DNA from: an uncultured Bacteroidales bacterium
Lineage (GTDB): Bacteria > Bacteroidota > Bacteroidia > Bacteroidales > Paludibacteraceae
Length of the DNA: 12,340 nucleotides
Direction of reading: 5' to 3'
Assembly (NCBI GenBank): GCA_937901025.1
Contig: CALCGR010000145.1
Span: forward strand, 1-12,340
How positions within the stretch are numbered: the stretch's first letter is position 1; every line of letters starts with the position of its first letter. Of the stretch, positions 1 to 5,875 are shown piece after piece. The translations under genes were made by a program, and so were the position numbers. The notes beneath the pieces are model-generated. The model was not told where the DNA came from. It did no database searches and saw only the letters and a list, made by a program, of their open reading frames with translations.

Positions 1-19
1 GTTTTGCAGTTTTGCGCTG

Positions 20-51
20 CAAAATTACGGATTTTTTTTGACATATGCAAA
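20..51 (-). promoter_or_regulatory. Leftward Bacteroidota-type promoter for a gene left of the window
   Basis: On the minus strand a TTTG (51-48) is followed after exactly 20 bases by TAATTTTG (27-20), matching the Bacteroidota primary sigma consensus TTTG-N19/20-TAnnTTTG. It points out of the left edge, so the gene it drives is not visible. The bases after its -7 box are the same as those after the -7 box of the rightward promoter at 68-99. The assignment rests on motif and spacing only. Confidence 0.6.
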
Positions 52-67
52 TATTTTCGCAAATAAA

Positions 68-99
68 TTTGCACAATTGTGAAAATTTTTGTATCTTTG
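68..99 (+). promoter_or_regulatory. Promoter of the DUF4301-CYTH transcription unit
   Basis: TTTG at 68-71, a 20-base spacer and TATCTTTG at 92-99 fit the Bacteroidota promoter consensus. Transcription would begin near 104-107, leaving an untranslated leader of about 20 bases before the ATG at 127. This position decides the start of the first gene, because an in-frame GTG at 79 lies inside the promoter. Confidence 0.75.
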
Positions 100-126
100 C
101 AGCGCAAAACACTAAAAAATACCATT

Positions 127-1467
127 ATGAACTTCACATCTTCCGATTTGGCGCAAATGGCGCGCCATGGGTTGTCGGTGCAAGTAGCCGAGCAACAGTT
201 GCAATCTTTTAAGCAGGGTTTTCCCGATTTGAACATCGTAGCTCCGGCGTCGGCCAAACGGGGTATTCATGTTCTCAATAAGGCGCAACAAGCCAAGGCG
301 GTTGCCGATTGGCAATCCTACCTTGAGCAAGGGCATAAAGTCGTTAAGTTTGTTCCCGCATCGGGAGCTGCTTCGCGTATGTTTAAGGACTTGTTCGCCT
401 ATTTGGAGACAGGAGAAGAGACACCGTTTATTCAAACCTTCTTGTCAAACAAAGATAAGTTTGCTTTTGGTCCCGAACTAAAGGGCAAAGAAGGTAAAGA
501 GGCCGTTCGTTACCTACTCGAAAATATGAATTACGGCAAGTTGCCGAAGGGCTTACTTTTATTCCATAAATATCGCGATGGCGCACGTACGCCCGCAATG
601 GAACATATGGTGGAAGGAGCCCTATATGCTGCTTCCAATGGCGAAGTGAACTTACATTTCACCGTCAGTCACGAGCATCTGCCGCTCTTCCGCAAACACG
701 TAACTGATGCGCTTGGAAAGTTAGAGAAGAAGTATAAGGTAACCTTCCATATCTCTTTCTCTGAACAATCGCCGTCTACGGACACGATTGCCGCTAATCC
801 GGACAACACGCCGTTCCGCACGGCAAAGGGCGAATTGCTTTTCCGCCCGGGTGGTCACGGAGCCCTCATCGAGAACCTCAACCAAATCGATGCCGATGTA
901 GTCTTTATCAAGAACATTGACAATGTCGTTCCCGACCGGCTCAAGAAGGAGATGGTGCATTATAAACAAGTGCTGGCAGGCGTACTCGTGGAAGAACAAG
1001 CACGTGTGTTTGCACTACTCAAAGACCCGAATGTCAGTGAGGAGGAGAAACAGCGGCTTCGTCGTCCTATCCGCGTCTGCGGTGTAGTGAAGAATACCGG
1101 TGAACCCGGCGGAGGACCATTCTTGGTACAAGAAGAGGACGGCTCGATTTCGTATCAAATATTAGAGTCGTCTCAGATTGCCGATAAGAGCCTTATGGCA
1201 CAATCTACGCACTTCAATCCGGTAGACCTCGTTTGCGCGACCAAGGACGAGAACGGCAAACCCTATCATCTGCCCGATTTTGTGGACCCGAATACGGGCT
1301 TTATCTCTTCAAAGTCGAAGGATGGTAAGGAATTGAAAGCCTTGGAGTTACCAGGGCTTTGGAACGGAGCAATGTCGCGTTGGAACACAATTTTTGTACA
1401 AGTTCCTGTCTCCACTTTCAACCCCGTTAAAACGGTTAACGATCTGCTCAAACCCCAACATCAATGA
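127..1467 (+). CDS. DUF4301 family protein, nucleotidyltransferase-like
   Basis: The product has 446 residues and no signal peptide or membrane segment, so it is probably cytoplasmic. I recognise it as DUF4301, a Bacteroidota family without an assigned reaction. Distinctive parts are a loop VPASGAASRMFK (residues 76-87), a segment RPGGHGAL (240-247) followed by VVFIKNIDN, and a C-terminal block reading LPGLWNGAMSRWNT and then TFNPVKTVNDLL. The Gly/Ala/Ser-rich loop ending in Arg resembles the nucleotide-binding loop of sugar-phosphate nucleotidyltransferases. That is inference, not a demonstrated activity. The ATG at 127 was chosen because it lies about 20 bases downstream of a good promoter; the in-frame GTG at 79 falls inside that promoter. 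No Shine-Dalgarno-like sequence precedes it, as is usual in this phylum. The stop codon overlaps the start of the CYTH gene, so the two are probably translationally coupled and may share a substrate. Confidence 0.88.
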   Translation: MNFTSSDLAQMARHGLSVQVAEQQLQSFKQGFPDLNIVAPASAKRGIHVLNKAQQAKAVADWQSYLEQGHKVVKFVPASGAASRMFKDLFAYLETGEETPFIQTFLSNKDKFAFGPELKGKEGKEAVRYLLENMNYGKLPKGLLLFHKYRDGARTPAMEHMVEGALYAASNGEVNLHFTVSHEHLPLFRKHVTDALGKLEKKYKVTFHISFSEQSPSTDTIAANPDNTPFRTAKGELLFRPGGHGALIENLNQIDADVVFIKNIDNVVPDRLKKEMVHYKQVLAGVLVEEQARVFALLKDPNVSEEEKQRLRRPIRVCGVVKNTGEPGGGPFLVQEEDGSISYQILESSQIADKSLMAQSTHFNPVDLVCATKDENGKPYHLPDFVDPNTGFISSKSKDGKELKALELPGLWNGAMSRWNTIFVQVPVSTFNPVKTVNDLLKPQHQ

Positions 1468-1922
1468 ACCATAACAATATTGAAATCGAACGTAAGTTCC
1501 TCGTCAAGGACGATAGTTACAAAATCCTATCCACGGCGCAGCACCACATCGAGCAAGGATACCTCTGTAAGGACCCGATGAAGACGGTTCGCATCCGTAT
1601 TCAAGACGATTGCGGGTTTATCACCATCAAGTCCGCTGCCGGACAAAATGGTTTTTCCCGTTTTGAATGGGAGCGGGAGATTGACCTGAACGATGCGCAC
1701 GAACTGATGGCTCTGGCACTGCCGGGAAAGATAGAAAAAATACGCTATATCATTCCTGTCAGCGATGGTTTGAAATGGGAAGTGGACGAGTTCCATGGTC
1801 GGCTCGAAGGTCGCGTGTTAGCGGAGATTGAACTACCCTCCGAACAAGCACCTTTTGATCGTCTTCCCTTCCTCGGCGACGAGGTTACCGGCAATCCTGC
1901 CTATTATAATTCAAATATGTAA
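1464..1922 (+). CDS. CYTH domain protein, probable triphosphate phosphohydrolase
   Basis: The 152-residue product is a single-domain CYTH protein. The family signature ExExK is present as E7-I-E9-R-K11 near the N-terminus. It is followed by basic and acidic strand residues typical of the triphosphate tunnel fold, such as VRIRI (43-47), ITIKS, FEWERE and WEVDEF, then LAEIELP and a C-terminal NPAYYNSNM, a common ending in bacterial members. Members bind metal-triphosphate in a beta-barrel tunnel. Most small bacterial ones studied hydrolyse inorganic tripolyphosphate or thiamine triphosphate rather than make cAMP. I cannot tell the substrate from sequence. The start overlaps the DUF4301 stop by ATGA, and the length is normal for a stand-alone CYTH protein. 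No signal peptide is seen, so it should be cytosolic. Confidence 0.9.
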   Translation: MNHNNIEIERKFLVKDDSYKILSTAQHHIEQGYLCKDPMKTVRIRIQDDCGFITIKSAAGQNGFSRFEWEREIDLNDAHELMALALPGKIEKIRYIIPVSDGLKWEVDEFHGRLEGRVLAEIELPSEQAPFDRLPFLGDEVTGNPAYYNSNM

Positions 1923-1964
1923 GGAACTCGCTGTAATCAATGTATAATCAATAATTTATCCTAT

Positions 1965-2546
1965 ATGAAGAAAATCATTTTATTTGCTTTAGTATGCGCT
2001 TTCGCGATGAGTGTGAGTGCAAAAAGTAAGATTGACCGCACCGTATTCGGGTGCACGTTAGGGGTCACCACCTCGCAGCAAGCCGACGGCCTGCTCGCTA
2101 AACAAGGTACATTTAAGATTGGCGGTACGGATATGGTGATTCTATTTAACCCCAAATATGCCGACCAACGTTGGTTGGTTGGTGTCTTCCAATTTGAGGA
2201 TAATGTACTGAGTACCATCATGTTCTTACAATCCAATACGAATATCTTTGCTCGCCTGTTCGAAGGTATCAAATCGATTCCGGCGGTAACGAAACTATTT
2301 GGTCAGATGTTCGGTGACGCCCAACCGCAAGAGTTAGACCCGCTATACAAAAAACTGAAGCAATGGGCGAAAAACGAATACGGCGGTTGCACCTTCAGGG
2401 AAGTCAATGCCGAGGATGTTAAAAAGAATGCTCAACTGCCGAAACGCTCATTCCTATGCACAGATGGTGGTGCCGTGATGGGGGTCGTCAGTTTGAGTTT
2501 GGGCGAGAGTATGGAAATACTGACAATGTCCTATATGTTAAAATAA
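1965..2546 (+). CDS. Secreted protein of unknown family
   Basis: The 193-residue product starts with a typical Sec signal peptide: MKK, a hydrophobic core, and a likely cleavage after SVSA near residue 19. No lipobox Cys is present, so it should be a soluble periplasmic or exported protein. I do not recognise the family. The mature part has short alternating strands (TVFGCTLGVTT, MVILFN, WLVGVFQFED, STIMFLQ), then a helical stretch around residues 100-145, and two further Cys residues (around 147 and 165), so a disulfide is possible. The protein ends in a strand-like segment, SMEILTMSYMLK. It lies 42 bases after the CYTH gene with no TAnnTTTG box in the gap, so it is probably the third gene of that unit. 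The hairpin terminator follows its stop directly. Confidence 0.8.
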   Translation: MKKIILFALVCAFAMSVSAKSKIDRTVFGCTLGVTTSQQADGLLAKQGTFKIGGTDMVILFNPKYADQRWLVGVFQFEDNVLSTIMFLQSNTNIFARLFEGIKSIPAVTKLFGQMFGDAQPQELDPLYKKLKQWAKNEYGGCTFREVNAEDVKKNAQLPKRSFLCTDGGAVMGVVSLSLGESMEILTMSYMLK

Positions 2547-2577
2547 AAAAAAAGAGCGGTGCTGCCGCTCTTTTTTT
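2547..2577. terminator. Bidirectional intrinsic terminator shared by convergent units
   Basis: A perfect 13-bp stem is made of seven A plus GAGCGG (2547-2559) and CCGCTC plus seven T (2565-2577), with loop TGCTG. The A and T tracts give a U-run in both directions. It starts next to the stop of the secreted-protein gene on the plus strand, and its T-tract overlaps the TAA stop (2578-2576) of batE on the minus strand. Confidence 0.92.
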
Positions 2578-3286
2578 ATATCCTTTCGAGGTTTGAAGTA
2601 GGTATCCAGCCTACATTATTTCCTACGTGTATATTCGACCAGTCGCCGAGGGTCTCGTGAATGACGACTTTCGTTCCCTCGTGTAGCGTAAATAGGTCCG
2701 TTCCGGAACGGTCGGGCGAAGCCTTGGCATTGACGATACCTTGCGTGATGACGGCCTCCTGACGCAAACTATCCCGCCGATGGAGCGAATACGCATTGAG
2801 CCCCGTGATGATGGCAAACAAAAGGGCTATCCACGCAATGTGGAACATCGCCTGACGGAATGAGGAATTGACTGAATGATGGAATGAGGCAAATAGTACG
2901 AGGGCAATGAGGCAAATCAACCAAAGACCGATGGAGATAAAAAACCACGTACGGGTGGTGAGTTGGTTGCGAATGACCGTAGCCCACGCGGAGAGAAGAA
3001 ACGTGTTATCCTCCACATTATCAATAATCTGCGTCTTAGCAAAGGCTAAGTTATGCTTACAATCCTTATCGCGCGGATTGAGCCTTAGACTGCGCTCATA
3101 AGCGATGATAGACTGACTGAGTTCTCCCTGCTTGAAATACGCATTGCCGAGGTTATAATAGGCTTCGGCACTGGGATATTCCGCAATGCATTGCTCATAG
3201 AGCGCAGCCGCCTCAGCATAGTTCGATTGTTGGTATTGCTCGCCCGCTTGCGTAAAAAGCGTTAATAGAATAAGGAGTAGTTTCAT
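2576..3286 (-). CDS. batE: BatE, TPR and SH3b membrane protein
   Basis: The 236-residue product has the BatE layout. There is a short N-terminal hydrophobic signal (residues 1-14), then two TPR motifs (about 15-80, with AYYNLGNAYFKQGEL and AYERSLRLNPRD). Two membrane helices follow (about 113-133 and 146-165). A C-terminal bacterial SH3 domain (about 177-234) reads VNAKASPDRSG, then GDWSNIHVGNNVGWIP. TPRs bind peptides or partner proteins and SH3b domains often bind peptides or glycans, so this is probably a scaffold in the envelope Bat complex. It is the last gene of the operon. Its ATG overlaps the batD TGA (ATGA, 3286-3283), so its translation is likely coupled to batD. The transcript ends in the hairpin overlapping its stop. 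The signal segment is short for an exported protein, but no better upstream start exists because batD occupies that sequence. Confidence 0.92.
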   Translation of the reverse strand: MKLLLILLTLFTQAGEQYQQSNYAEAAALYEQCIAEYPSAEAYYNLGNAYFKQGELSQSIIAYERSLRLNPRDKDCKHNLAFAKTQIIDNVEDNTFLLSAWATVIRNQLTTRTWFFISIGLWLICLIALVLFASFHHSVNSSFRQAMFHIAWIALLFAIITGLNAYSLHRRDSLRQEAVITQGIVNAKASPDRSGTDLFTLHEGTKVVIHETLGDWSNIHVGNNVGWIPTSNLERI

Positions 3287-5193
3287 AATGTTTGATTTTC
3301 TAAGTTATTAATCAGTTCAATGGTTTGATTGTAGAGTTGTTGCGCCTCCTGCGTCGGCTGCGCCGAGAAAGAGGTATAACGGGCTATCTGCGTGGTGGTA
3401 ATCACCTCGTTCACAGCCGCAATGAGTTCGGCGCTCACGTGCTTGGACTGTAAGACCGAAGTGATGTTTTCCTTATTGAGGTCTGCCGTTTGGATACGTA
3501 ACCTATCACTGAGGTATTGCCATAACGCGCGCTCCAACTCTTCGTAGAAATGACTGAGGTTATTCGCCTTGAGTAATTGCTCGGCTTGACGCAATCGTTT
3601 CTGCGCTACCTTATTGGCTTTCTTATACCTTACGTGAGCCGCATTGGCATGCTCCTTGGTGTAATGACGAGCGATCAGATAGGTAATGAGGGCGAGAAGG
3701 AGCGGCAATAAGTAACCATACAAGACCGCCTTATGGGCTGTAAGACCGCCTGCGGCTGCAAGACCGGCTTTGCCTGTACGACGAGGTTCGGCAGTGTGGA
3801 TATAACGGATATCGCTGCCTAGGTGATGAATGTCTTCTTTAAGGACCGCTGCGCTGGTAGACCGCTGCGCCGGCAGACCGCCTTCGGCTGACAGACCGCT
3901 GACGCTGCCGGAACTATTGCCGTCGCGTTGGACGTTGATGGTGTATTCGGGGGAGGAGAGGGTCTTATAAGCCTTGGCTTGTGTATCGTAATAGGCGAAA
4001 TGAATGGACGGAATCAGATATTGTCCTGCCGCACGCGGAATAGCCAGGTACTCAATCGATTTGGTGCCGCTCACGCCGGCCGTGGTGGTCTTAAAGTTAT
4101 TCGTTACCTTAGGATCATAGGGCTCAAACCCTTCGGGCCAATCGATAGCCGGGGTCTTGATGAGTTTCATGTTTCCCGAACCCTGTATATCCAACTTGAT
4201 GGTAACCGCCTCGTTGGCTTTGACCTTCCCGGAGGCGGGCGATAGGTTGGCGGTGAGTTTGAAAGTCCCTACCGCACCGGAGAAACCATCCGGTTTGCCG
4301 GAGGGTAAGGCACGTACATGAATCGTCACACCCGGTGCCGTAAGCATCTGCGCTACGTTCGTATAGGAACCGAAGAAATCATCAAAGATACTGCGTATCT
4401 GAGCCCTATTTTGCACCCTCAATATCGCTTCAAACGAGGCCGGGTCAATCTTGATATCTCCGCTGTGTTGGGGATATAGAATCGTCTTATACAGCACGGC
4501 CGATTGGTAGTTGCGACCGTTATAGTGCTCTAGTTCGGTCTGTATCTCCCCGTTCTCCAGTTCCTGCTTGAGAAAACCTGTGAACTCCGGAATCTTCGTG
4601 TTGTTGGTAAACTGCGCTACATCCACATCGGCAAAGTAGAGCTTATAGCATAGATAAATAGCCTCTTGCTCGCATACATTGGTCTTATTCACAATCGTGC
4701 GAATGAAGATGTTAGACCCTTCCTGACCTCCCCTTGAAGGGGAGGAAGTCTGTTGTTCTCCCCTTTGAGGGGAGTTAGAGGGGTCTCTCGGTTCATCGGC
4801 AGGCAAGACGGTAATCTTCAGTCCGTTCGAACGATAGGTATCCCCATTAACGGTAATCGTCGCCGGGTTGATGTTAAACGTTCCCTCCTCTGTCGGGAGC
4901 AACGTATACGTATAGGTCAGCGCATAGGAGGACGACATACGCCCGTTTACAAACGAGGTCGATTGGGATTGCGACGTATATGGTCCTGCCAATACCTCAA
5001 AATGATCCCAAGCTGCAGGCTGGATATTCGAGGCCTTATGATTGACGGTGAAGGTCAACTGAAAAGGCTTATTGAGTATCACCTGCGAGGGGGCTGAGGC
5101 TTGAAAAGTGATGTCCTCTGCTGCTAGGAGTAGAGGAGTAGGGGAGTAGAGGAGTAGGGTTAATAAAAGCCCTATTAAAAATTTATGTTTCAT
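3283..5193 (-). CDS. batD: BatD, oxygen-tolerance family membrane protein
   Basis: The 636-residue product begins with a signal peptide (residues 1 to about 25, cut near LAA). Large extracytoplasmic beta-sandwich domains follow (about 26-130, 161-295 and 305-422). One membrane helix lies at about 489-509, then a basic, helical cytoplasmic tail (512-636) with the stretch FYEELERALWQYLSDRLRI. This is the BatD architecture. BatD is an auxiliary of the Bat VWA complex named after aerotolerance in Bacteroides. Odd points: residues 12-23 of the signal peptide come from an 8-bp repeat array; residues 134-160 come from twin palindromic repeats in the linker between two beta domains; and residues 429-451 and 467-491 come from two clusters of a 16-20-bp repeat near the membrane helix. 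All are in frame and the conserved parts look intact, so I treat the gene as functional. The start lies one base after the batC stop. Confidence 0.92.
   Translation of the reverse strand: MKHKFLIGLLLTLLLYSPTPLLLAAEDITFQASAPSQVILNKPFQLTFTVNHKASNIQPAAWDHFEVLAGPYTSQSQSTSFVNGRMSSSYALTYTYTLLPTEEGTFNINPATITVNGDTYRSNGLKITVLPADEPRDPSNSPQRGEQQTSSPSRGGQEGSNIFIRTIVNKTNVCEQEAIYLCYKLYFADVDVAQFTNNTKIPEFTGFLKQELENGEIQTELEHYNGRNYQSAVLYKTILYPQHSGDIKIDPASFEAILRVQNRAQIRSIFDDFFGSYTNVAQMLTAPGVTIHVRALPSGKPDGFSGAVGTFKLTANLSPASGKVKANEAVTIKLDIQGSGNMKLIKTPAIDWPEGFEPYDPKVTNNFKTTTAGVSGTKSIEYLAIPRAAGQYLIPSIHFAYYDTQAKAYKTLSSPEYTINVQRDGNSSGSVSGLSAEGGLPAQRSTSAAVLKEDIHHLGSDIRYIHTAEPRRTGKAGLAAAGGLTAHKAVLYGYLLPLLLALITYLIARHYTKEHANAAHVRYKKANKVAQKRLRQAEQLLKANNLSHFYEELERALWQYLSDRLRIQTADLNKENITSVLQSKHVSAELIAAVNEVITTTQIARYTSFSAQPTQEAQQLYNQTIELINNLENQTL
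3721..3794. repeat. Cluster B of 18-20-bp degenerate repeats inside batD
   Basis: Four consecutive units begin at 3721, 3741, 3759 and 3777. The first three share AAGACCGcC/GC and a CTG end; the fourth is degenerate. They encode batD residues 467-491, including GLAAAGGLTA, just outside the membrane helix. The same unit recurs at 3840-3907. Confidence 0.7.
3840..3907. repeat. Cluster A of 16-18-bp repeats inside batD
   Basis: Four units start at 3840, 3857, 3873 and 3891 with the core AGACCGCTGCGCTG (first unit AGGACC; others vary to CCGCCTTCGGCTG and CCGCTGACGCTG). They encode batD residues 429-451. The middle reads GLSAEGGLPA, which parallels GLAAAGGLTA in cluster B. Confidence 0.75.
4727..4785. 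repeat. Twin GC-rich palindromes inside batD
   Basis: Two short hairpins lie 12 bases apart: 4727-4745 (CCTCCCCTT-G-AAGGGGAGG) and 4758-4774 (CTCCCCT-TTG-AGGGGAG), followed by GAGGGGTC. On the minus strand they are read in frame as a Ser/Pro/Gly-rich linker with NSPQRGE and SSPSRGG. The look is that of a dispersed palindromic repeat of the REP/BIME sort. I recall similar CCCCTTTGAGGGG sequences in other Bacteroidota but could not check. Confidence 0.75.
5125..5160. repeat. 8-bp unit array (TAGRGGAG) in the batD signal peptide
   Basis: About 4.5 copies of TAGAGGAG or close variants occupy 36 bases with period 8. On the minus strand they encode residues 12-23 of BatD, TLLLYSPTPLLL, which form most of the signal-peptide hydrophobic core. 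A 36-base array differing at only two positions is found at 5807-5842 in batC. Confidence 0.9.
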
Positions 5194-5194
5194 A

Positions 5195-5875
5195 TTACCA
5201 GGCTTTTTCTACAATACGGTGTTTACCTTGCTGACGCTGCATCTTCTCTTGCGTCTCTTTCTCATCTTGCTCTAAGGCTTGCAAGATCTGGTCAGCAGTT
5301 TCTTTATCCATTTGGTCTTGTTGCTGCTGCTCTTGTTGCTGCTGCTCTTGCTGCTGTTGCTGCTGTTGTTGTTTGTCTTGTTTCTGCTGTTGGTTCTGTT
5401 GCTGGTTTTGCTGTTGTTGCTGTTGTTGTAGCATCGTCAGCGCCTTCGCCAGGTTATAGCGTGTATCATTATCCTTCGGGTTCAACCTCAGCGACTGCTC
5501 ATAAGCGGCTACCGCCTGGTCGTATTGTTGTTGACCAAAGCAGGCGTTGCCTAAATTATGCATCGTGCGCGCAAGGCGTTGCTTATCCTTCTTCGGGTCC
5601 AACTGTTTGGCGGCAGTAGCGTATTGCTCCGCTGCCTCCGGATATTTCTCCTGCCTAAAGAGCGCATTACCTAAGTTATAATGCGCCTGATACGAGTTCT
5701 CGTTGCGGTTGATACCTCTACGATAATCCACTTCCGCCTCCGCATAGTTCTCTCGCCGGTAGTCGTGGTTGCCGTGGCGAACAGCAGAGGACTCTTGCTG
5801 GGCGTGTAGGAGTAGAGGGGTAGAGGAGTAGAGGAGTAGGGTGAACAGTAAAAATTTATTTAAACAGTTTTTCAT
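5195..5875 (-). CDS. batC: BatC, TPR protein with polyglutamine tract
   Basis: The 226-residue product has a signal peptide (residues 1 to about 26, cut near HAQ). TPR motifs follow at about 33-145, including SYQAHYNLGNALFRQEKYPE, MHNLGNACFGQQQYDQ and AYEQSLRLNPKD. Then comes a Gln-rich tract (150-188) and a conserved-looking BatC tail, ADQILQALEQDEKETQEK, ending IVEKAW. TPRs suggest a periplasmic scaffold for BatA/BatB. The ATG at 5875 was chosen because it gives a proper signal peptide at the N-terminus and overlaps the batB end by only 20 bases. A longer in-frame start at 5992 would add 39 residues encoded within batB. Odd points are the 36-bp repeat that builds residues 12-23, shared with batD, and the length and purity of the Gln tract. 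The stop is one base before batD. Confidence 0.92.
   Translation of the reverse strand: MKNCLNKFLLFTLLLYSSTPLLLHAQQESSAVRHGNHDYRRENYAEAEVDYRRGINRNENSYQAHYNLGNALFRQEKYPEAAEQYATAAKQLDPKKDKQRLARTMHNLGNACFGQQQYDQAVAAYEQSLRLNPKDNDTRYNLAKALTMLQQQQQQQNQQQNQQQKQDKQQQQQQQQEQQQQEQQQQDQMDKETADQILQALEQDEKETQEKMQRQQGKHRIVEKAW
5312..5428 (-). repeat. Polyglutamine-coding CAG/CAA tract in batC
   Basis: This stretch codes for residues 150-188 of BatC, of which 31 of 39 are Gln and the rest Asn, Glu, Lys or Asp. It mixes CAG and CAA codons. It links the TPR region to the conserved C-terminal tail and probably behaves as a flexible or coiled spacer. Gln-rich linkers at this place are, as far as I recall, a usual BatC trait, though length varies. 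Confidence 0.9.
5807..5842. repeat. 8-bp unit array (TAGRGGAG) in the batC signal peptide
   Basis: Period-8 copies of TAGAGGAG span 36 bases and encode on the minus strand residues 12-23 of BatC, TLLLYSSTPLLL. Compared with 5125-5160 in batD, 34 of 36 bases are equal, and both arrays start at codon 12 in the same reading phase. Confidence 0.9.

Larger units (their letters stand above)
9..110. repeat. 15-bp inverted repeat over two divergent initiation regions
   Basis: Left arm 9-23 (GTTTTGCGCTGCAAA) is the exact reverse complement of right arm 96-110 (TTTGCAGCGCAAAAC), with 72 bases between them. Each arm covers the end of a -7 box and the predicted first transcribed bases of one of two divergent promoters. 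It may be a paired operator, or simply two copies of a favoured initiation sequence. Confidence 0.7.

Noticed and set aside
79..126. A GTG at 79 that would lengthen the DUF4301 protein by 16 residues
   Set aside because: It lies within the -33 to -7 region of the promoter at 68-99, so it would not be transcribed from that promoter, and the extra residues do not look like part of the family.
1923..1964. Gap before the secreted-protein gene as a separate promoter
   Set aside because: No TAnnTTTG box is present in the 42 bases, so read-through from the CYTH gene is more likely.
3721..3907. Repeat clusters as a possible CRISPR array
   Set aside because: Units are only 16-20 bases, adjoin without spacers, vary in sequence and lie in frame within batD.
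3283..5193. batD as a pseudogene because of its many repeats
   Set aside because: The frame is open over 636 codons, domains and tail are complete, and both junctions with batC and batE are intact.
5185..5619. Plus-strand open frame of 144 codons opposite batC and its Gln tract
   Set aside because: Its Val/Ala-rich product comes from reading CAG/CAA repeats in antisense. No promoter, and batC explains the DNA.
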